NCBI RefSeq assembly: GCF_030445035.2
Contig: NC_080677.1
Location: 154,629,169-154,693,168 of the forward strand
Source of the DNA: Dasypus novemcinctus
Taxonomy: Eukaryota > Chordata > Mammalia > Cingulata > Dasypodidae
Length of the DNA: 64,000 nt
Reading direction: 5' to 3'
The position numbers and the translations under genes are program-made. Shown here in pieces: positions 47,076-57,912 of this stretch. Numbering within the stretch: the stretch's first letter is position 1; every line of letters begins with the position of its first letter. A model generated the notes under the pieces. It was not told the DNA's origin, ran no database searches, and saw nothing but the letters and a program-made list of their open reading frames with translations.

Positions 47076-48250
47076 TGAGTATCCCTTAGATAGCCAACAG
47101 ACCTTGCCTTAAGTTCTTGCTTATCAGAAAATAATCTTACCTATAAACTTCAGTACGCGTTTATTGAATGAATACGCTGTGCTTTTTTTAATACATGGTC
47201 CAGGTTTATTTCACGAGAAGGAGATGTAGGAATTAGACGACTGCTGTTGAGGTGCTTTAGCTATTAGTGACTTGACCACATAGCCCTTATTAAGAAACTG
47301 GTCTGCTTGGTGTGACAAGGAAAATATTTTAAATTCAAAAGAAAAAAAAGAAAGACAAGAACAAGAGCCTTTAAAAATTATATATGAAGAAAAGTTCAAA
47401 GCAACTTAGGATAAAATGGGCATCTCTTTCCTGGATTTCCTTGTGCATGTGAAAATGTAAGTGCCCATTTAATTGGATAGATATGGCAGGAATGCGAAAT
47501 TTAAAGTGTAAAAACTATTTTTGCTTCTAAAACTAGAAAATGCTGATAGCAAGGTGGGCAAATACCTGGAGTTTTATTCAAAACAGTTAAGTCTAGTGGC
47601 AATCCTTTACTTATTCCTCCTCAATTCCTTCCCCAACCCCTACAAATAATCAGGAACAAGACCTCTCTCTGGGTAAGAGTTTCACCTTAAATTTGTTCTA
47701 ACCTTACCATACCTCTGTCTTGTATTTGCCCTAAAGGATAGCTTTGTACTTAAATTCAGATAATTGGTATAGCATGAGATCTTGTATATGAAAATAAAGT
47801 GTTAGGCAAATATGAGATATTTTCACTGCTTATGTCGCATCCATAATAATGTTCCATGGCACCTGGGTCACGAGGACAATCACATCTCTTCAATTTTTCT
47901 AAATTAAATACAGTCTGACTCAGCTCCCAACCACTCAAGAGGCAGGAAGTGCGATCATAGTGCTCCCCAAGAACAGTGGGGGAGTCTCTGGTTTGTGGTC
48001 AGTGTGGCCATTCACAGGTTGTAAGCTCCAGGCCTTCTGGGCCAGTTTGGCCTCAGGTTGTCCGCCCAGAATGCTTAGTGGGGCTGCCCGAGGTTGGCTT
48101 TCCTGGGCACACAGATAGTTGTACCCATTGGGGTCCTGCCACTCCTTAGGACCCCAGCTACAGAGTCCTGACATGGTATGGACTCTCTCCCCACTCCCAC
48201 CTCACCCCCAAGCCCAGTCAGTACCTCTTTCACCTCTCTCACCTTTCCAG
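47076..48250. other. Unique sequence with one open frame
   Basis: After the old L1 ends, unique AT-rich DNA follows. A minus-strand frame ending at 47211-47213 is listed separately. 47935-48346 has small overlapping frames without recognisable domains. Confidence 0.45.
47211..47330 (-). pseudogene. Possible 3' end of a retrocopy or exon
   Basis: A minus-strand frame ends with TGA at 47211-47213, and its last residues read KGYVVKSLIAKAPQQQSS. The stop overlaps an AATAAA (47205-47210), and a short A-tract (47183-47189 on plus as T7) lies about 15 nt further on. A stop, signal and A-tract this close is what a processed copy of a short-3'UTR mRNA would leave. An acceptor-like 'ccttgtcacaccaagcag' also precedes it. 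I do not recognise the protein; it may be chance. Confidence 0.25.
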
Positions 48251-48254
48251 GAGT

Positions 48255-48462
48255 TCCCAAAGTATGGGTCTGTGTCTGAGGCCCATCAGCAGGACCTGAG
48301 AATTTGGATTTCTTTTTTTGGGGGGAGGGCAGGTACCAGGGATTGAACCCAGGAGACCTTGTACATGCGAGGCAGGAGCTACACCCGCTCCCCAGATTTC
48401 TTTTAAAGTTTGTCAGATAACTCTCACTTGTAGGCCTGGTTGAGAATCATTGCTCTAGATGT
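48255..48462 (+). mobile_element. MER5A-like element split by SINE
   Basis: 'gtatgggtctgtgtctgaggcccatcagcaggacctgagaatttgg' before, and 'tttgtcagataactctcacttgtaggcctggttgagaatcattgctctag' after, a short SINE form the two ends of a hAT-Charlie MER5A-like element. Confidence 0.6.
48317..48394 (-). mobile_element. DAS-type SINE fragment, antisense
   Basis: 'ggcaggtaccagggattgaacccaggagaccttgtacatgcgaggcaggagctacacccgctccc' is the tRNA-like head of an armadillo SINE in reverse. The duplication 'gatttctttt' lies at 48307-48316 and 48395-48404. Confidence 0.8.
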
Positions 48463-49050
48463 AAAAGCAATGATATGATAGAGGTGTTAAAACAATGCAT
48501 AAAATAAACACATCTTACAGGTGTATGTAATAGAAAGACATGTCCATGCATTTAAAATTTTCAGATTTAGTACTAGGATGTTTTAAATTGAATTTAGAAG
48601 CTAAAATTTCATCCAATCTCTTTATTAGCTGAGAAAAACTTCCTGGAAATGGTGGGACTTAAGGAATCCAAGCTGCAAAATATTCAGGACTTTCTCCTTC
48701 CTCTTAGCTGCAGGATTACTGGAGCTGGGCAGCCATCTTGGACCATGAGTTGACTTTGGGAATGTAGACCATGTATGACAGAGCTACAAGACCAGAGGTG
48801 CCGGAGTCCCTGAGGTCACTATGCACAAATGGGGCTGGACCATCTATCTCCTGCCATTTTACATATGAACCATATCAATCCTTACCTTAAAACCATTTAC
48901 CTTAAGGTTTTTAGGTCGCTTGCAGCCGAGCCTTATCCTGATGAACAGCAATAGTGGTACTTACTGCTTGACTAGACAAAAGAGACTGACTTTCTCACCA
49001 AAATTACAGGTTATTGAAGTATCCAAATCCCGTATAGCCTCATGGCTTGT
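48463..49050. other. Unassigned sequence
   Basis: No supported gene. AT-rich, with a few MER/LTR-like phrases ('agctgcaggattactggagctgggcagccatcttggaccatgag') that I cannot assign. Confidence 0.45.
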
Positions 49051-49054
49051 TTTT

Positions 49055-50790
49055 AAAAACTAAAATTTTATTGAAGTACATCATTCATAAATGACCACAC
49101 ATAAACAATAAATGTACAGTAAAATGTGTTAATTTATAAAACAAACATGCATATAACTATATAAGACTCCCATACATCTCCTCACCACCAACACCTTGTA
49201 TTGCTGTGAAACATTTGTTACAAACTATGAAAAAGCATTGTCAAAATATTTATACGTATTGTAATATTTAGCCCATATCTTACATTTGGTGTACTTTCTC
49301 TCAACATACCCAATTATTAACGATTATATATTTATCATCGTTCAGGAGAAAATGTTCTCATATTCATCCTGTTAACCACAGTCCATCATCCACCACTGAG
49401 TTCCCTGTGTTACACAGCCCCATGCTTTGTACAATACATTCTCCTTTCATCATAGAGTTGTGCTACCATCACCTCAGCCAATTTTAATGTTTTCATTACT
49501 CCAAAAGGAAAATCCCATACACCCTTATACCCCCCCTTATTGTTGTCCCTTAGTATTGAAAAATATCTTCATGCCATTGCTGTACAATATTACAATATTA
49601 CTGTTAACTATCATCCATAAGTTACATTAGTGGTAATTTTCCCATATATCACCATATTCTTAGCACTTGGTAAAATAAGAGCATTCTTATATTGATACCA
49701 TTAACCACATTCTTAACCACAAAATTACTATGTTCCACATAACCTAGATTATTCTCTAGTTTCCTTTCAATTGACATTTACTTCCACATACTACCCATTT
49801 CAGCCACAATCATATTTATAAATCAGTAGAGTTAATTATACTAACTGTAATGTTACTATTAGCTCTATTCATTTCCACACTTTCACAATTAACCTTATTA
49901 ATAATGCAATATATATTAAGCATCATCTCCCATTCTCAACACACCTTCTATTTATTAGTAACCTATACTCTACCTCCATGAGTTTACTCATCATATTTAG
50001 TTCATAATAGTGAGACCATACAATATTTGTCCTTTGTGCCTGACTTATTTCACTCAATATGATATCCTCTAGGTTCATCCATGTTTTCATATGCATCCCG
50101 GTTTCATTTCTTCTTGTAGCTGAATAGTATTCCACTATATGTATATACTGCATTTTGCTCATCCATTCTTCAGCTGATGGATACTTGGCCTGGTTCCACA
50201 TTTTAGCAATTGTGACTACTGCCACTATGAGCATCAGTGTGCAAATGTCAGTTTGCGTCCTTGCTTTCAGTTCTTCTGAATATATTCCTAGTAATGGATT
50301 GCTGGGTCATATGGCAAGATTCTTGAGGTACTGCCATACTGGCTTCCACAGAGGCTGCACCATTCTATGTTCCCACAAACAGTGAAGGAGTATCTCTGCT
50401 TCTCCACATCCTTTTCAGAACTTGCAGTTTTCTGGATTTTTTAAATAATGGCCATTCTATAAGGTATGAAATGGTTCCTCATTGTAGTTTTGATCTGCAT
50501 TTCTCTAATAGCTAGTGACATTGAGCATTTTTTCATGTGCTTTGGGCCATTTTCATTTCTTCTTTGAAGAAATGTCTCTTCAAGTTTTTGCCCATTTTTA
50601 AATTGGGTTGCTTGTCTTTTTATCATTGAGTTGTGCAATCTCTTTATATAATATGGATATCAAACTCTTATTTGATATGTGGTTTCCAAATACTTTTTTT
50701 CCCATTGAGTAAGCTGCCTTTTTACTTTCTTGACAAAGACCTTGAAGAACAAAAGTCTTGAATTTTGAGGTGGTCCCATTTACCTATTTT
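49055..50790 (-). mobile_element. 5'-truncated L1, antisense
   Basis: The reverse complement of an L1 3'UTR and ORF2 end. From the left: 'aattttattgaagtacatcattcataaatg', the 3'UTR modules ('cccatatcttacatttggtgtactt'), then the ORF2 tail read backwards ('gctgaatagtattccactatatgtatatac', 'ggattgctgggtcatatgg', 'tttctctaatagctagtgacattgagc', 'cccatttttaaattgggttgcttg'). It stops in ORF2 near 'gcttatttt'. The 103-codon minus frame (49923-50234) is decayed ORF2 sequence with motifs such as MQYIHIVEYYSATRRNE. Confidence 0.9.
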
Positions 50791-51270
50791 TTCTTTTTGC
50801 TTATTTTTTTCAATGTAACTTAAATGTGACTGCCAGTACCATTTGAGGTATAGAATAAAATTGAATATGATAGTTATACATTCACCTCTCTTCTTCCATG
50901 TGTCACATGTTCCATGAAAAGAGAAGAGAAAGACCCAGGAAAAGAAACTTCTGTGATTCTCTGTTGTGTAAGAGTGTTTGTTCTGTTGGGGAAATCAATA
51001 TAACAGTTAAATAAGCCTGATCATACTTAGAACCCACTTTTCTATTTTATACTTGAATTTTTAAAAAGCATTTTTCTCTTTTGTTTAAATGCCCAAGAAC
51101 AGCATTTTAATGCACATAAAAGTTTCTTTTCCAGAAGATAGATATAAAAATAGTGAAAAATCTATTTGAAGGTGAAAATGTGGTCATTGAAAGTCATGAA
51201 TTTACATGGAGCATTCATGAATTTCTGGGCAAAACTGTTCATTTTGCAGGTCTAATGGTCCTTTCTAAGC
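50791..51270. other. Unassigned AT-rich sequence
   Basis: Lies between the L1 and the predicted polyadenylation site of the minus-strand exon. No feature seen. Confidence 0.45.
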
Positions 51271-51274
51271 CAGA

Positions 51275-51967
51275 GGCTTAAATGGTAGAGCCCTTTATTT
51301 CAAACTCCATCATAAATTCAGGGGCTTTCGGGAACCAATCAGGTAGATTAAATAACCCCCAAGTGGGGTTGCGGGAAAATGGGGAACATCTGCCCTCTGT
51401 AGATGCAGCCTCTCACCAATCAGCATCCTGAGGGAGCAGGGACACATTATCAGAGCTTCTGATTTGTCAAAAGAAGCCCCCAAAAGCATTCTTTTTAAAT
51501 GCATCATTTAATATTCAATTAAAAATCTTGAAGAAAAAACAACAACAAAAAAAACCCCACATAGGCCAAACCAACCACCTCTGTGAAGTGAATCCAGACA
51601 GCTGAGTGTGATCTTCAGTCTAAATGCCATTGGATTCTAGTTTGCAGAAGCAGATTTTAAAAATTTACCTTAATTTGGCCTGAGTATAACTGCCTTCAGT
51701 GTTTTAAAAAATTGCCTGAACCCAATATAAAAGATAAATAATAAATGGCAATTTAAGTAGAGAAGAAACACGTTGAATTAATGGCCAAAGAGAATGTCCA
51801 CAGCCCTGCAGAGCCAGACAGCACTTTTTAGAGCAAAAACTCAGAGAAGCTCTGACGTAGCTTCTCCGGGTCATCAGCACTCGGGGACAGCATGGCTTTT
51901 GGTGACAACAGTGAAGACTGTTGGCTCCCAGAGTCCACACTAGGGTCAGGTGGCGACATTCCATCTT
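51275..51967 (-). CDS. Candidate last exon with 3'UTR, unknown protein
   Basis: On the minus strand an acceptor-like 'ctgactgttttctggaattcggtag' ends at 51968. The frame then runs 45 codons (51967 to the TAA at 51828-51830), entering with two bases of a split codon. The peptide is Ser/Pro-rich, then charged, ending SADDPEKLRQSFSEFLL, an unbiased composition that looks like a genuine C-terminus. After the stop about 530 nt of unique sequence leads to AATAAA (51294-51299 on the complement, seen as tttatt), a plausible 3'UTR. I cannot name the family. The upstream exon would lie at higher coordinates, possibly starting at the CpG island. The rival reading is a chance frame; the stop-UTR-signal arrangement argues against it. 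Confidence 0.4.
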
Positions 51968-52380
51968 CTACCGAATTCCAGAAAACAGTCAGCAGCCTTT
52001 TACGTGCCAGGAACTGCTAGGTGCTATGGACACAAAGTAGAGTAAGTTGCAACCTCTCTTTTCAAAGAATTCATAGCTTAAAGGAGAGAAAGAAGCATTA
52101 ATAAGTATAAACAATATATCATATGTTCTTAAGTCTAAAGATGCCATCAATTATAAGACAATTATTTTCTGTGCCTCTTAGAAAAAAGAATGCTGTCAAT
52201 TAAACTAACATGCCTTCAAATTTAAGATGCATTCTGATTTCAGAACTGATTGAAATGCTAAAAAACAAGCTGGGCTTTATAGGAGAGTTTGTGTTTAGCA
52301 GCAGAGAGAAGAGATGGGCTGACCATCTGGGAGAAGCCGGGAGATACAGAGAAGTGTTAAAGGGCGAAATTGAGAGTCAG
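51968..52380. other. Unique sequence
   Basis: Possible intron of the minus-strand candidate gene. A 64-codon plus frame (52210-52404) has no recognised domain. Confidence 0.4.
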
Positions 52381-52384
52381 ATTA

Positions 52385-52575
52385 GTTTAAACTATGTGAC
52401 CTAGGGCAAGCCACTCAACCACACTTTTTTCCTCACCTGAAAAATATTTTTTCCTCATCTGTAAAATAAATAGCTACTCCATAGAGTTGTTGTGCAGATT
52501 AAAGAAATTTTTCATGTACAGTGCTCAACAGTGTCTGGGACTTAATACGTGCTTACTAAAGATGGGCGATTATTA
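52385..52575 (+). mobile_element. MIR SINE
   Basis: 'tatgtgacctagggcaagccactcaaccacac', 'cctcatctgtaaaataaatagc', 'gagttgttgtgcagattaaagaa', 'tgtctgggacttaatacgtgcttac' follow the full MIR consensus. The 'cctca(c/t)ctg.aaaata' segment is duplicated internally at about 52430-52470. Confidence 0.85.
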
Positions 52576-54055
52576 GCAGAAGGAATTAATGATAGAACTT
52601 GAACTTAAAGAAAGAGTAGGTCTTCTGCAAGTAGCTCAGGGAGAAAACAGATTCCAGCGAGGAAGAACAGAATACACAAAGGCCAAGGGCATGTTTCTGG
52701 AACATTGTGGCTGTCTGTGGTGTTGCAGTGGGTGAGGTTTTTTTTTTTTCCCTGAGAAACTGCAAATCTTTCTGAAACCCTCTTCTTTCTCCCATACCTT
52801 CCTCTCTTGCCTCCTCCCGGCCCCCTCCCCCCGACTTGCCATCCCAGCCTACTCACAAAGGCAGCCTGGGTCTTCCAGCTTCAGACTCAAAATGTAGTCA
52901 GTCAGGAACAGGGCTGCTCAGGCTGCAAGTTACTTGTCTTCCCTATTTCCCTCCTTACCCCCCACCCCTGACGCCATTGTTAGGGGCAGCCTTTGTTCAG
53001 CAGCCTTTGTTTAAGAGAATTAATGGCTGCCCCCCGGTGCCTGTCAGTTCCTTTCAGGGGACTTCATGCACAGAAGGCTCCAGGTGGCCTGCCCTGACTT
53101 CCCAGACTTCCCAGAGGGGGTAACGCCCTGTTAGATGCGACTACAAATAATATTTAGTGAGCTAAAGGCCCTTTGAAGTTTGGAGAAGCTATTGGGCTTG
53201 CATGAAAGTAAGCAGGGAATGGCAGAGCTTAGCCCTGTTCAGTGCTTGTTGTCATTCGAAATGTTTTTTCCACCTGAGGAAACTTTCCTCTCGGTATTAT
53301 TTCTGAATGCAGTGGACCCTTTTCAGAAGCCAACTAGCATTTTGAGTAAGAAACCCACCCAGTCTTTGCATTTGAGATTATTCAGGCATTCATTCCTCCA
53401 CCCATATTTCCTGGTACCTGCTTGGGACCAGGTGACTCAGCCCACCGCTAGAGGAGCTGAGGTTGAACAGAACCAGTCGTTTCTACTGTCTAGCAGAGGA
53501 AGCAAGGAAAATAATTTTCAAAATGAGCCAAGTACTGTGGCAGGAAATCACAAGACGCTATGAACGCATAAAGTAAGAGTAGCTTAGGGAAGGCTTCCAA
53601 GAGGAAGTTCCTGTTAAGTAAAGACCAAGAAGATGGGGGAGAAGTTAGTAAAGGGATGGGGGAAGAGAGGTGATACTATGAGAAGAGTACTACAACAGTG
53701 TTTTTTCCAAACTTTTTGGATCAAAAGCCACAGTAAAAAATACATTTAACAATGCAACCCAAAATACATACATATTACCAAAATACAATATCCCCAAATT
53801 TTAGAGTTTCGGAAAAAATTACCCTTAATACTTGTGATACATTTTCATATTTTCAATTCTGATTAGTGTTTTTCAGGGTGGCAATCCATTAATAGATCAC
53901 AAAATCATCTTAGTGGGTCATGATAGCACTTTGAAAAATGAAGAAGCATCCATGCAGACACAGCCTGAGTCTTTTGGAGCTACAATGTACGTATCTTGGA
54001 CTTTCTAAAAGTCCCCGTTTCTTGAATTATTTGTACTTTGCTATATGAACCTGTG
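52576..54055. other. Unassigned, with old repeat relics
   Basis: A 127-codon plus frame (53180-53563) overlaps a stretch with L2-like wording ('gattattcaggcattcattcctccacccatatttcctgg'), so I do not call it coding. 53705-53940 ('ccaaactttttggatcaaaagccacag...aatcatcttagtgggtcatgatagcactttgaaaaatga') looks like a decayed DNA transposon whose family I cannot fix. Confidence 0.4.
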
Positions 54056-54057
54056 GG

Positions 54058-54250
54058 TTCTGGAGTATGGCTCAGATCTTGGCTCTGTAACTCAGCAACT
54101 GTGAGACCCTGGGGAACTGACCTAGACTCTGTGATTTAACTTCTTCATGTGTAAAATGGGAATAAATTAGGATTCGTACCTCAGCCAGTTCAAGGATTAA
54201 ACAAGATAATGAGGACTTGGTATTAAAACACCCGATAAATATTAGCCATT
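54058..54250 (+). mobile_element. MIR SINE
   Basis: 'ttctggagtatggctcagatcttggctctgtaactcagcaactgtgagaccctggggaactgacc...acttcttcatgtgtaaaatgggaataa' is a long, clear MIR. Confidence 0.85.
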
Positions 54251-55780
54251 ATATTTCTTCTCTTTCATTTTCCCTTAGTTTTCAAAAATTTATTTATTTA
54301 TTTATTTTTTAAGGTCAGCTTTTCTCAGCGGTGCTAAGTAGGATTCAGGGAAGAGATAAGAGGTATGTGGCTCGAAGTAGTGGGTTCTGGAAGCCAGCAT
54401 GTTAGTGGCAGCAGATGTCAAAGGGAAAGAGCCCCAAGCAGGGCTTATTTTCTTAAAGAAAGCCATTTTCCTTACAGTTACACTCTCTAACATCAGTATG
54501 ATTTTGACACGTCCTGCTAACTATCCATCTGGATCAACTTTCAGCTTGTTACAGGAACTTGGCTAAAGATGTGCATTTTCCCACAAATTTTGCCTTGAAA
54601 TTTCCTGAGGTTTCTTCTACCCTTGGGTACCCTTTCTGGTTGTTAGTCTTTTGTTCACCACATTAATTCTTTACCACAATACAGAAGGTTTTTTAACAAT
54701 TTTTAAATATTTGGAATATCAAGAGAGAAAAAACAATAAGAAGAAAAATGTATTCCGTGATACCATCTTTGAGGGGTAAAATTATTCTCTACCAAATACA
54801 TTTCCTATATGTAAAACTCCATTTTCCAATCCAAGGTATGACAGATGACACTTGCCTGTGGGGCCCTCCCATGGTGTACCTATAATTTGACTTTAAAAAA
54901 CTTCCCCAATTTTTGGGCATGATATGCATGAAACATTTCATAAGCATGTGGAAAATGGAAACTAAAGATTTAAAGGTTTCTTAAAATTATTTTGTAAGGA
55001 AAATTAGAAATATGGCTAATTAAAAAATACATGGACTTTTTAAAGAGTGAAATTTGCTATACTTCTCCACAGAACAAAAACCTTATTATTAAAATTATCA
55101 TGCAGACTTCACAAATGTTTTACATCATGTTAATTAAAAGTTTATATGCTACTAGAATAAATCGTATGTTATCCAAATCAGAAACTTTCCAAAATTGTAA
55201 TTACTTAAGATGTTTCCTGAGCGCTATTTACCTGTTTATTTTTAACCAGCTCAGATCTAGAGTTAAAGGCTAATATTCTCCGTCATCACTCTTTCCTATG
55301 AAGATACTATATATTTTCAATAACAGTATAAACAAACCATTGTTTCAAGTTTTATTTACACTGGAACTGCATGACAGAATTCTGCGCCTGATCTGGCCAT
55401 TTGTCACGGTTCCCAGTAAGTGTTCAAAAGTGATCCTTGCTATTTTCAATACTTTCTCTTTAAAGTCACTTTTTCTCAAGACCTGTTTTTCCCATTCTTA
55501 ATTTTTTTTTTCCCCAGGTTTGTCTGAGCCACACTTCTTACTATAACGTTTACATATTTTCTGCTTATACGAGTAATATAAGGATCCCCAAAGCCAAGAG
55601 CTTTCGGCTAATATTTCGTTATCAGCTCTTACAGCCTTCGTTTTTCTTCCACATTGTAAGGGCGTGAAGGCGCAGTCACGTGGTGGTGGGGGCTGGGAAG
55701 TTCACACTGAAAAAGTGTACAAAATTATACATTGAATAGAGGAACGGTGGTCTGTAACTTCAGCTTCATCGAGCAGACAC
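54251..55780. other. Unique AT-rich flank of the CpG island
   Basis: No recognised repeat apart from a (ttta)n stretch at about 54288-54308. Small frames only. A sharp rise in G+C begins at about 55790. Confidence 0.45.
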
Positions 55781-55866
55781 ACGAAACACAGAAAGGTGAG
55801 GGCACAACGTCCGGGAAAGAGCGTAGAGGCAGCGCCGGCCCTTGGCGGCGAAAGAGGCAGCCACCA

Positions 55867-56126
55867 GCCGGAGCCGGAAGGGCGGGCCGAGTGGCAGCGC
55901 GGGAGGGCCCGGATCAGAGTCGGGCCAGGGCGGGGCCAGGCCTGGGCGGGGCAGGTGAGCTCCCGCGGGGACCTCCCGCCGGAGCCGGAAGGGCGGGTGC
56001 GAGGGGGCGGAGCCGGGGCCGAGCGGGGGCGGAGCCGGGGCCGAGCGGGGGCGGGCCCGGATCCGCGCGGGGCGGGGCAGGGGGGGCGCTCCTGAGGGAC
56101 CCTGTGGCCGGAGGCGGAAGGGCGGA
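55867..56126 (+). repeat. Spaced ETS/Sp1 module, three copies
   Basis: 'gccggagccggaagggcggg' at 55867-55886 recurs identically at 55978-55997 and as 'ggccggaggcggaagggcgg' at 56106-56125, spaced 111 and 128 bp. Between copies 2 and 3 'gcggagccggggccgagcgggg' is itself tandemly repeated (about 56006-56053). Each module couples a CCGGAAG ETS core to a GGGCGG Sp1 box. Confidence 0.85.
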
Positions 56127-56210
56127 CTGGACGGGGCGGGCCCGGGTGGGGTCGGAGCGCGGGAGGGCCCTGGTTTGGCCCTGGCCTGGAGGCTGATGCC
56201 CCGCGGGCAC

Positions 56211-56342
56211 CTGACTGTTCTGGAGAACTTTTAACGCACGCAGGAAGGAACGAAGACAATGTGGAAAAACTTCCTCATAAATCCGGCGTTCTCCTCCAGC
56301 CCCTGGGGTGACAGCTTGTTGTTGGGGAGGGGAAGTCCTCAT
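56211..56342 (-). CDS. Candidate minus-strand first coding exon
   Basis: ATG at 56342-56340 in fair start context (G at -3), then 44 open codons to the donor 'aacagtcag/gtgccc' (56211/56210), leaving in phase 0. The peptide includes GERRIYEEVFPHCLRSFLRA, less Pro/Gly/Arg-biased than other frames in the island, which is why it is singled out. The CRE and NRF1-like sites lie upstream of it on this strand. No known family recognised. Its phase does not join directly to the candidate last exon at 51967, so an intermediate exon would be needed. Confidence 0.3.
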
Positions 56343-56539
56343 TCCCTAACCTTGGCCCCAACCCGCGCCCCCGGCCACCCGCTTCCAGCAGAGGTCTGGC
56401 AAAGCGGTCCCCGCCCTCAGAGCCTCGGCCCGCGGAACCCTCGGGGAGGCGGAGACGCGGGTCGCCCGCGCCTGCGCCTGCGCCTAGGGCAGCAGTGGGG
56501 GCAGGACCGATGATGCAAGTGGGAGGGGCCGGGCGATGG

Positions 56540-56620
56540 GCCGAGCGCCCGGCGCCCTGACCTCCGGAGCGCGGGGTGCGTGACGTCATCCCGCCGTGGC
56601 GCGCACACAGTGGGGAAGCT
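56540..56620 (+). ncRNA. Candidate plus-strand untranslated first exon
   Basis: Downstream of the NRF1-like repeat and across the CRE, sequence runs to a consensus-strength donor 'gtaagt' at 56621. The only ATGs before it open very short frames, so the exon would be 5'UTR. The start is a guess from motif positions. No matching second exon was identified in the 7.4 kb that follow, so it may lie beyond the window. Confidence 0.3.
56581..56588. promoter_or_regulatory. Palindromic CRE (CREB/ATF site)
   Basis: TGACGTCA, the full palindromic cAMP-response element, about 35 bp before the plus-strand donor. Full CREs in CpG islands usually lie close to a transcription start. Confidence 0.8.
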
Positions 56621-56870
56621 GTAAGTTTGCGTGTGTCCCTGCAGCTCCCCGGGTCTGCGCGGCTCGCTCGGCTGCGCGCACTCCTGGCGCTGGCGGCCGC
56701 TGTGGGGGGCGTTTGACCTTCGAGTTATCAGGGGGGCGGCCGAAGGCGGCGGAGGGACAAGTGCCCGCTCAGAGCGGGAGCGCGCCCTTGGGTGGGAGAG
56801 AGCCGGGGTGGTGGAGGCGATGCCGCGCCCCTCGGGGTCGGGGCTGCGTCTTCTGGGGGCCTGAGCCCGG

Positions 56871-57765
56871 CTCCAGGAGCCAGTGCAAGTGGGATAAGCT
56901 CTTTTTTCTTCTTCCGTGGTAGAGGGTCTTAGATCCTTTTTCTTCGTCCCCTCAGTCCTGGAGTATGACACGTTAAGTCTGGGATGGACAGTTCCTTCAG
57001 GGTCTAGGGATTTTTGTATCCAGAATCCAGGCCTCGTTTCGGGTCATGCAAGTGACCACATCGCTGGGGGCAAGTTAAAGATACCTGCTGCCTTTAGTGT
57101 CCTTGTTATGTGAAATGGGAGCAAAGCTACCTCTGGCTGCCCTAATTTTTGCTCACTCAGCATCAGGAACCTGAGAGCGCGTGAAATAACACAAACGTGT
57201 AACTTGCTAGCAGAAAGTTATAAAGACAATCGGTTATTCTGGGGAATGTAGTGGCCAATGGTCATTTCACAGAGGTCTTGTAGGTAGGGGTCTTTAATGA
57301 TTTTGTCACATCTGAGTTTGAACCACACCGGAGCCTGATGGGCAGTCTGAATTGTCACTGAAACAGGGATCAAGAAATAATTGCTATGAATATCACAGGG
57401 TTCTTGGCAATTATGATGTTCTCTTGTCTGGGTTTTGTAGAGAAAGCTCTTAGCTAGCTGGAAGTAGAACATTAGCACATATGCACTGTGAGATTTAGGG
57501 ACTCTAGATTGTGTGTTCACTGGGAATATCTAGTCATACACCTGAGGGACAGAATTTTTTGGCAAACTCCGGTTAGTAGGTTACTGATAAGTTAGTAGCA
57601 TACCATAATACTTCTCACACTCTGGGACAGATATTTGCCAGGAACTTTGAAGGGAAGAATATTGAGCATACCTCCAGTATTTATACAGGAAATCACTTTT
57701 CCTGTAAATCCAAATAAGCAGCATAATATCCTTCCATACTATTGGAAGAAGCCTTAGAATCAGAA
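56871..57765. other. Unique sequence, possible first intron
   Basis: A 100-codon minus frame (57218-57520) has an acceptor-like 'tttcttgatccctgtttcag' inside it. Its peptide (KIIKDPYLQDLCEMTIGHY) is unrecognised and it lies on the wrong side of the island for a minus gene starting there. Left uncalled. Confidence 0.4.
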
Positions 57766-57769
57766 AGCG

Positions 57770-57912
57770 GGGATTATAATTTTAGTTCTATGAGTTAACT
57801 AACTTTATGTCTAAAGACAAGTCACCCGATTTTGGAACTTTCTTTTTCTTATCTAAAATGGGAGATGACGGTCATATCTGCTGTCAGTTTTGCAAGGGTA
57901 TCTGAGGCAATA
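57770..57912 (+). mobile_element. MIR SINE
   Basis: 'tctatgagttaactaactttatgtctaaagacaagtcaccc...tttctttttcttatctaaaatgggagatgacgg' is a diverged MIR. Confidence 0.7.

Larger units (their letters stand above)
55790..56870. promoter_or_regulatory. CpG island, probable bidirectional promoter
   Basis: About 1.1 kb of very G+C-rich sequence with dense, unmethylated-looking CpG inside an AT-rich, CpG-poor window. Motifs seen: a perfect palindromic CRE TGACGTCA (56581-56588); an NRF1-like GCGCCTGCGCCTGCGCC (about 56468-56484); ETS-type CCGGAAG sites next to GGGCGG Sp1 boxes (near 55876, 55985 and 56110); no TATA box. A plus-strand splice donor 'gaagct/gtaagt' at 56620/56621 and a minus-strand donor 'gtcag/gtgccc' at 56211/56210 suggest diverging first exons. 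Frames of up to 185 codons here (for example 55702-56259, -) are Pro/Arg/Gly-rich composition artefacts. Confidence 0.85.

Noticed and set aside
53180-53563. 127-codon plus-strand frame
   Set aside because: Part of it reads like an ancient LINE, with no domain or splice support.
55702-56971. Several 100-185 codon frames in the CpG island
   Set aside because: High GC removes stop codons by chance; peptides are Pro/Arg/Gly/Ala-rich without domains and overlap on both strands. Only the less biased 56211-56342 segment was kept, at low confidence.
57218-57520. 100-codon minus-strand frame with an internal acceptor-like site
   Set aside because: It lies upstream of the island for any minus transcript starting there, has no matching donor and no recognised protein family.
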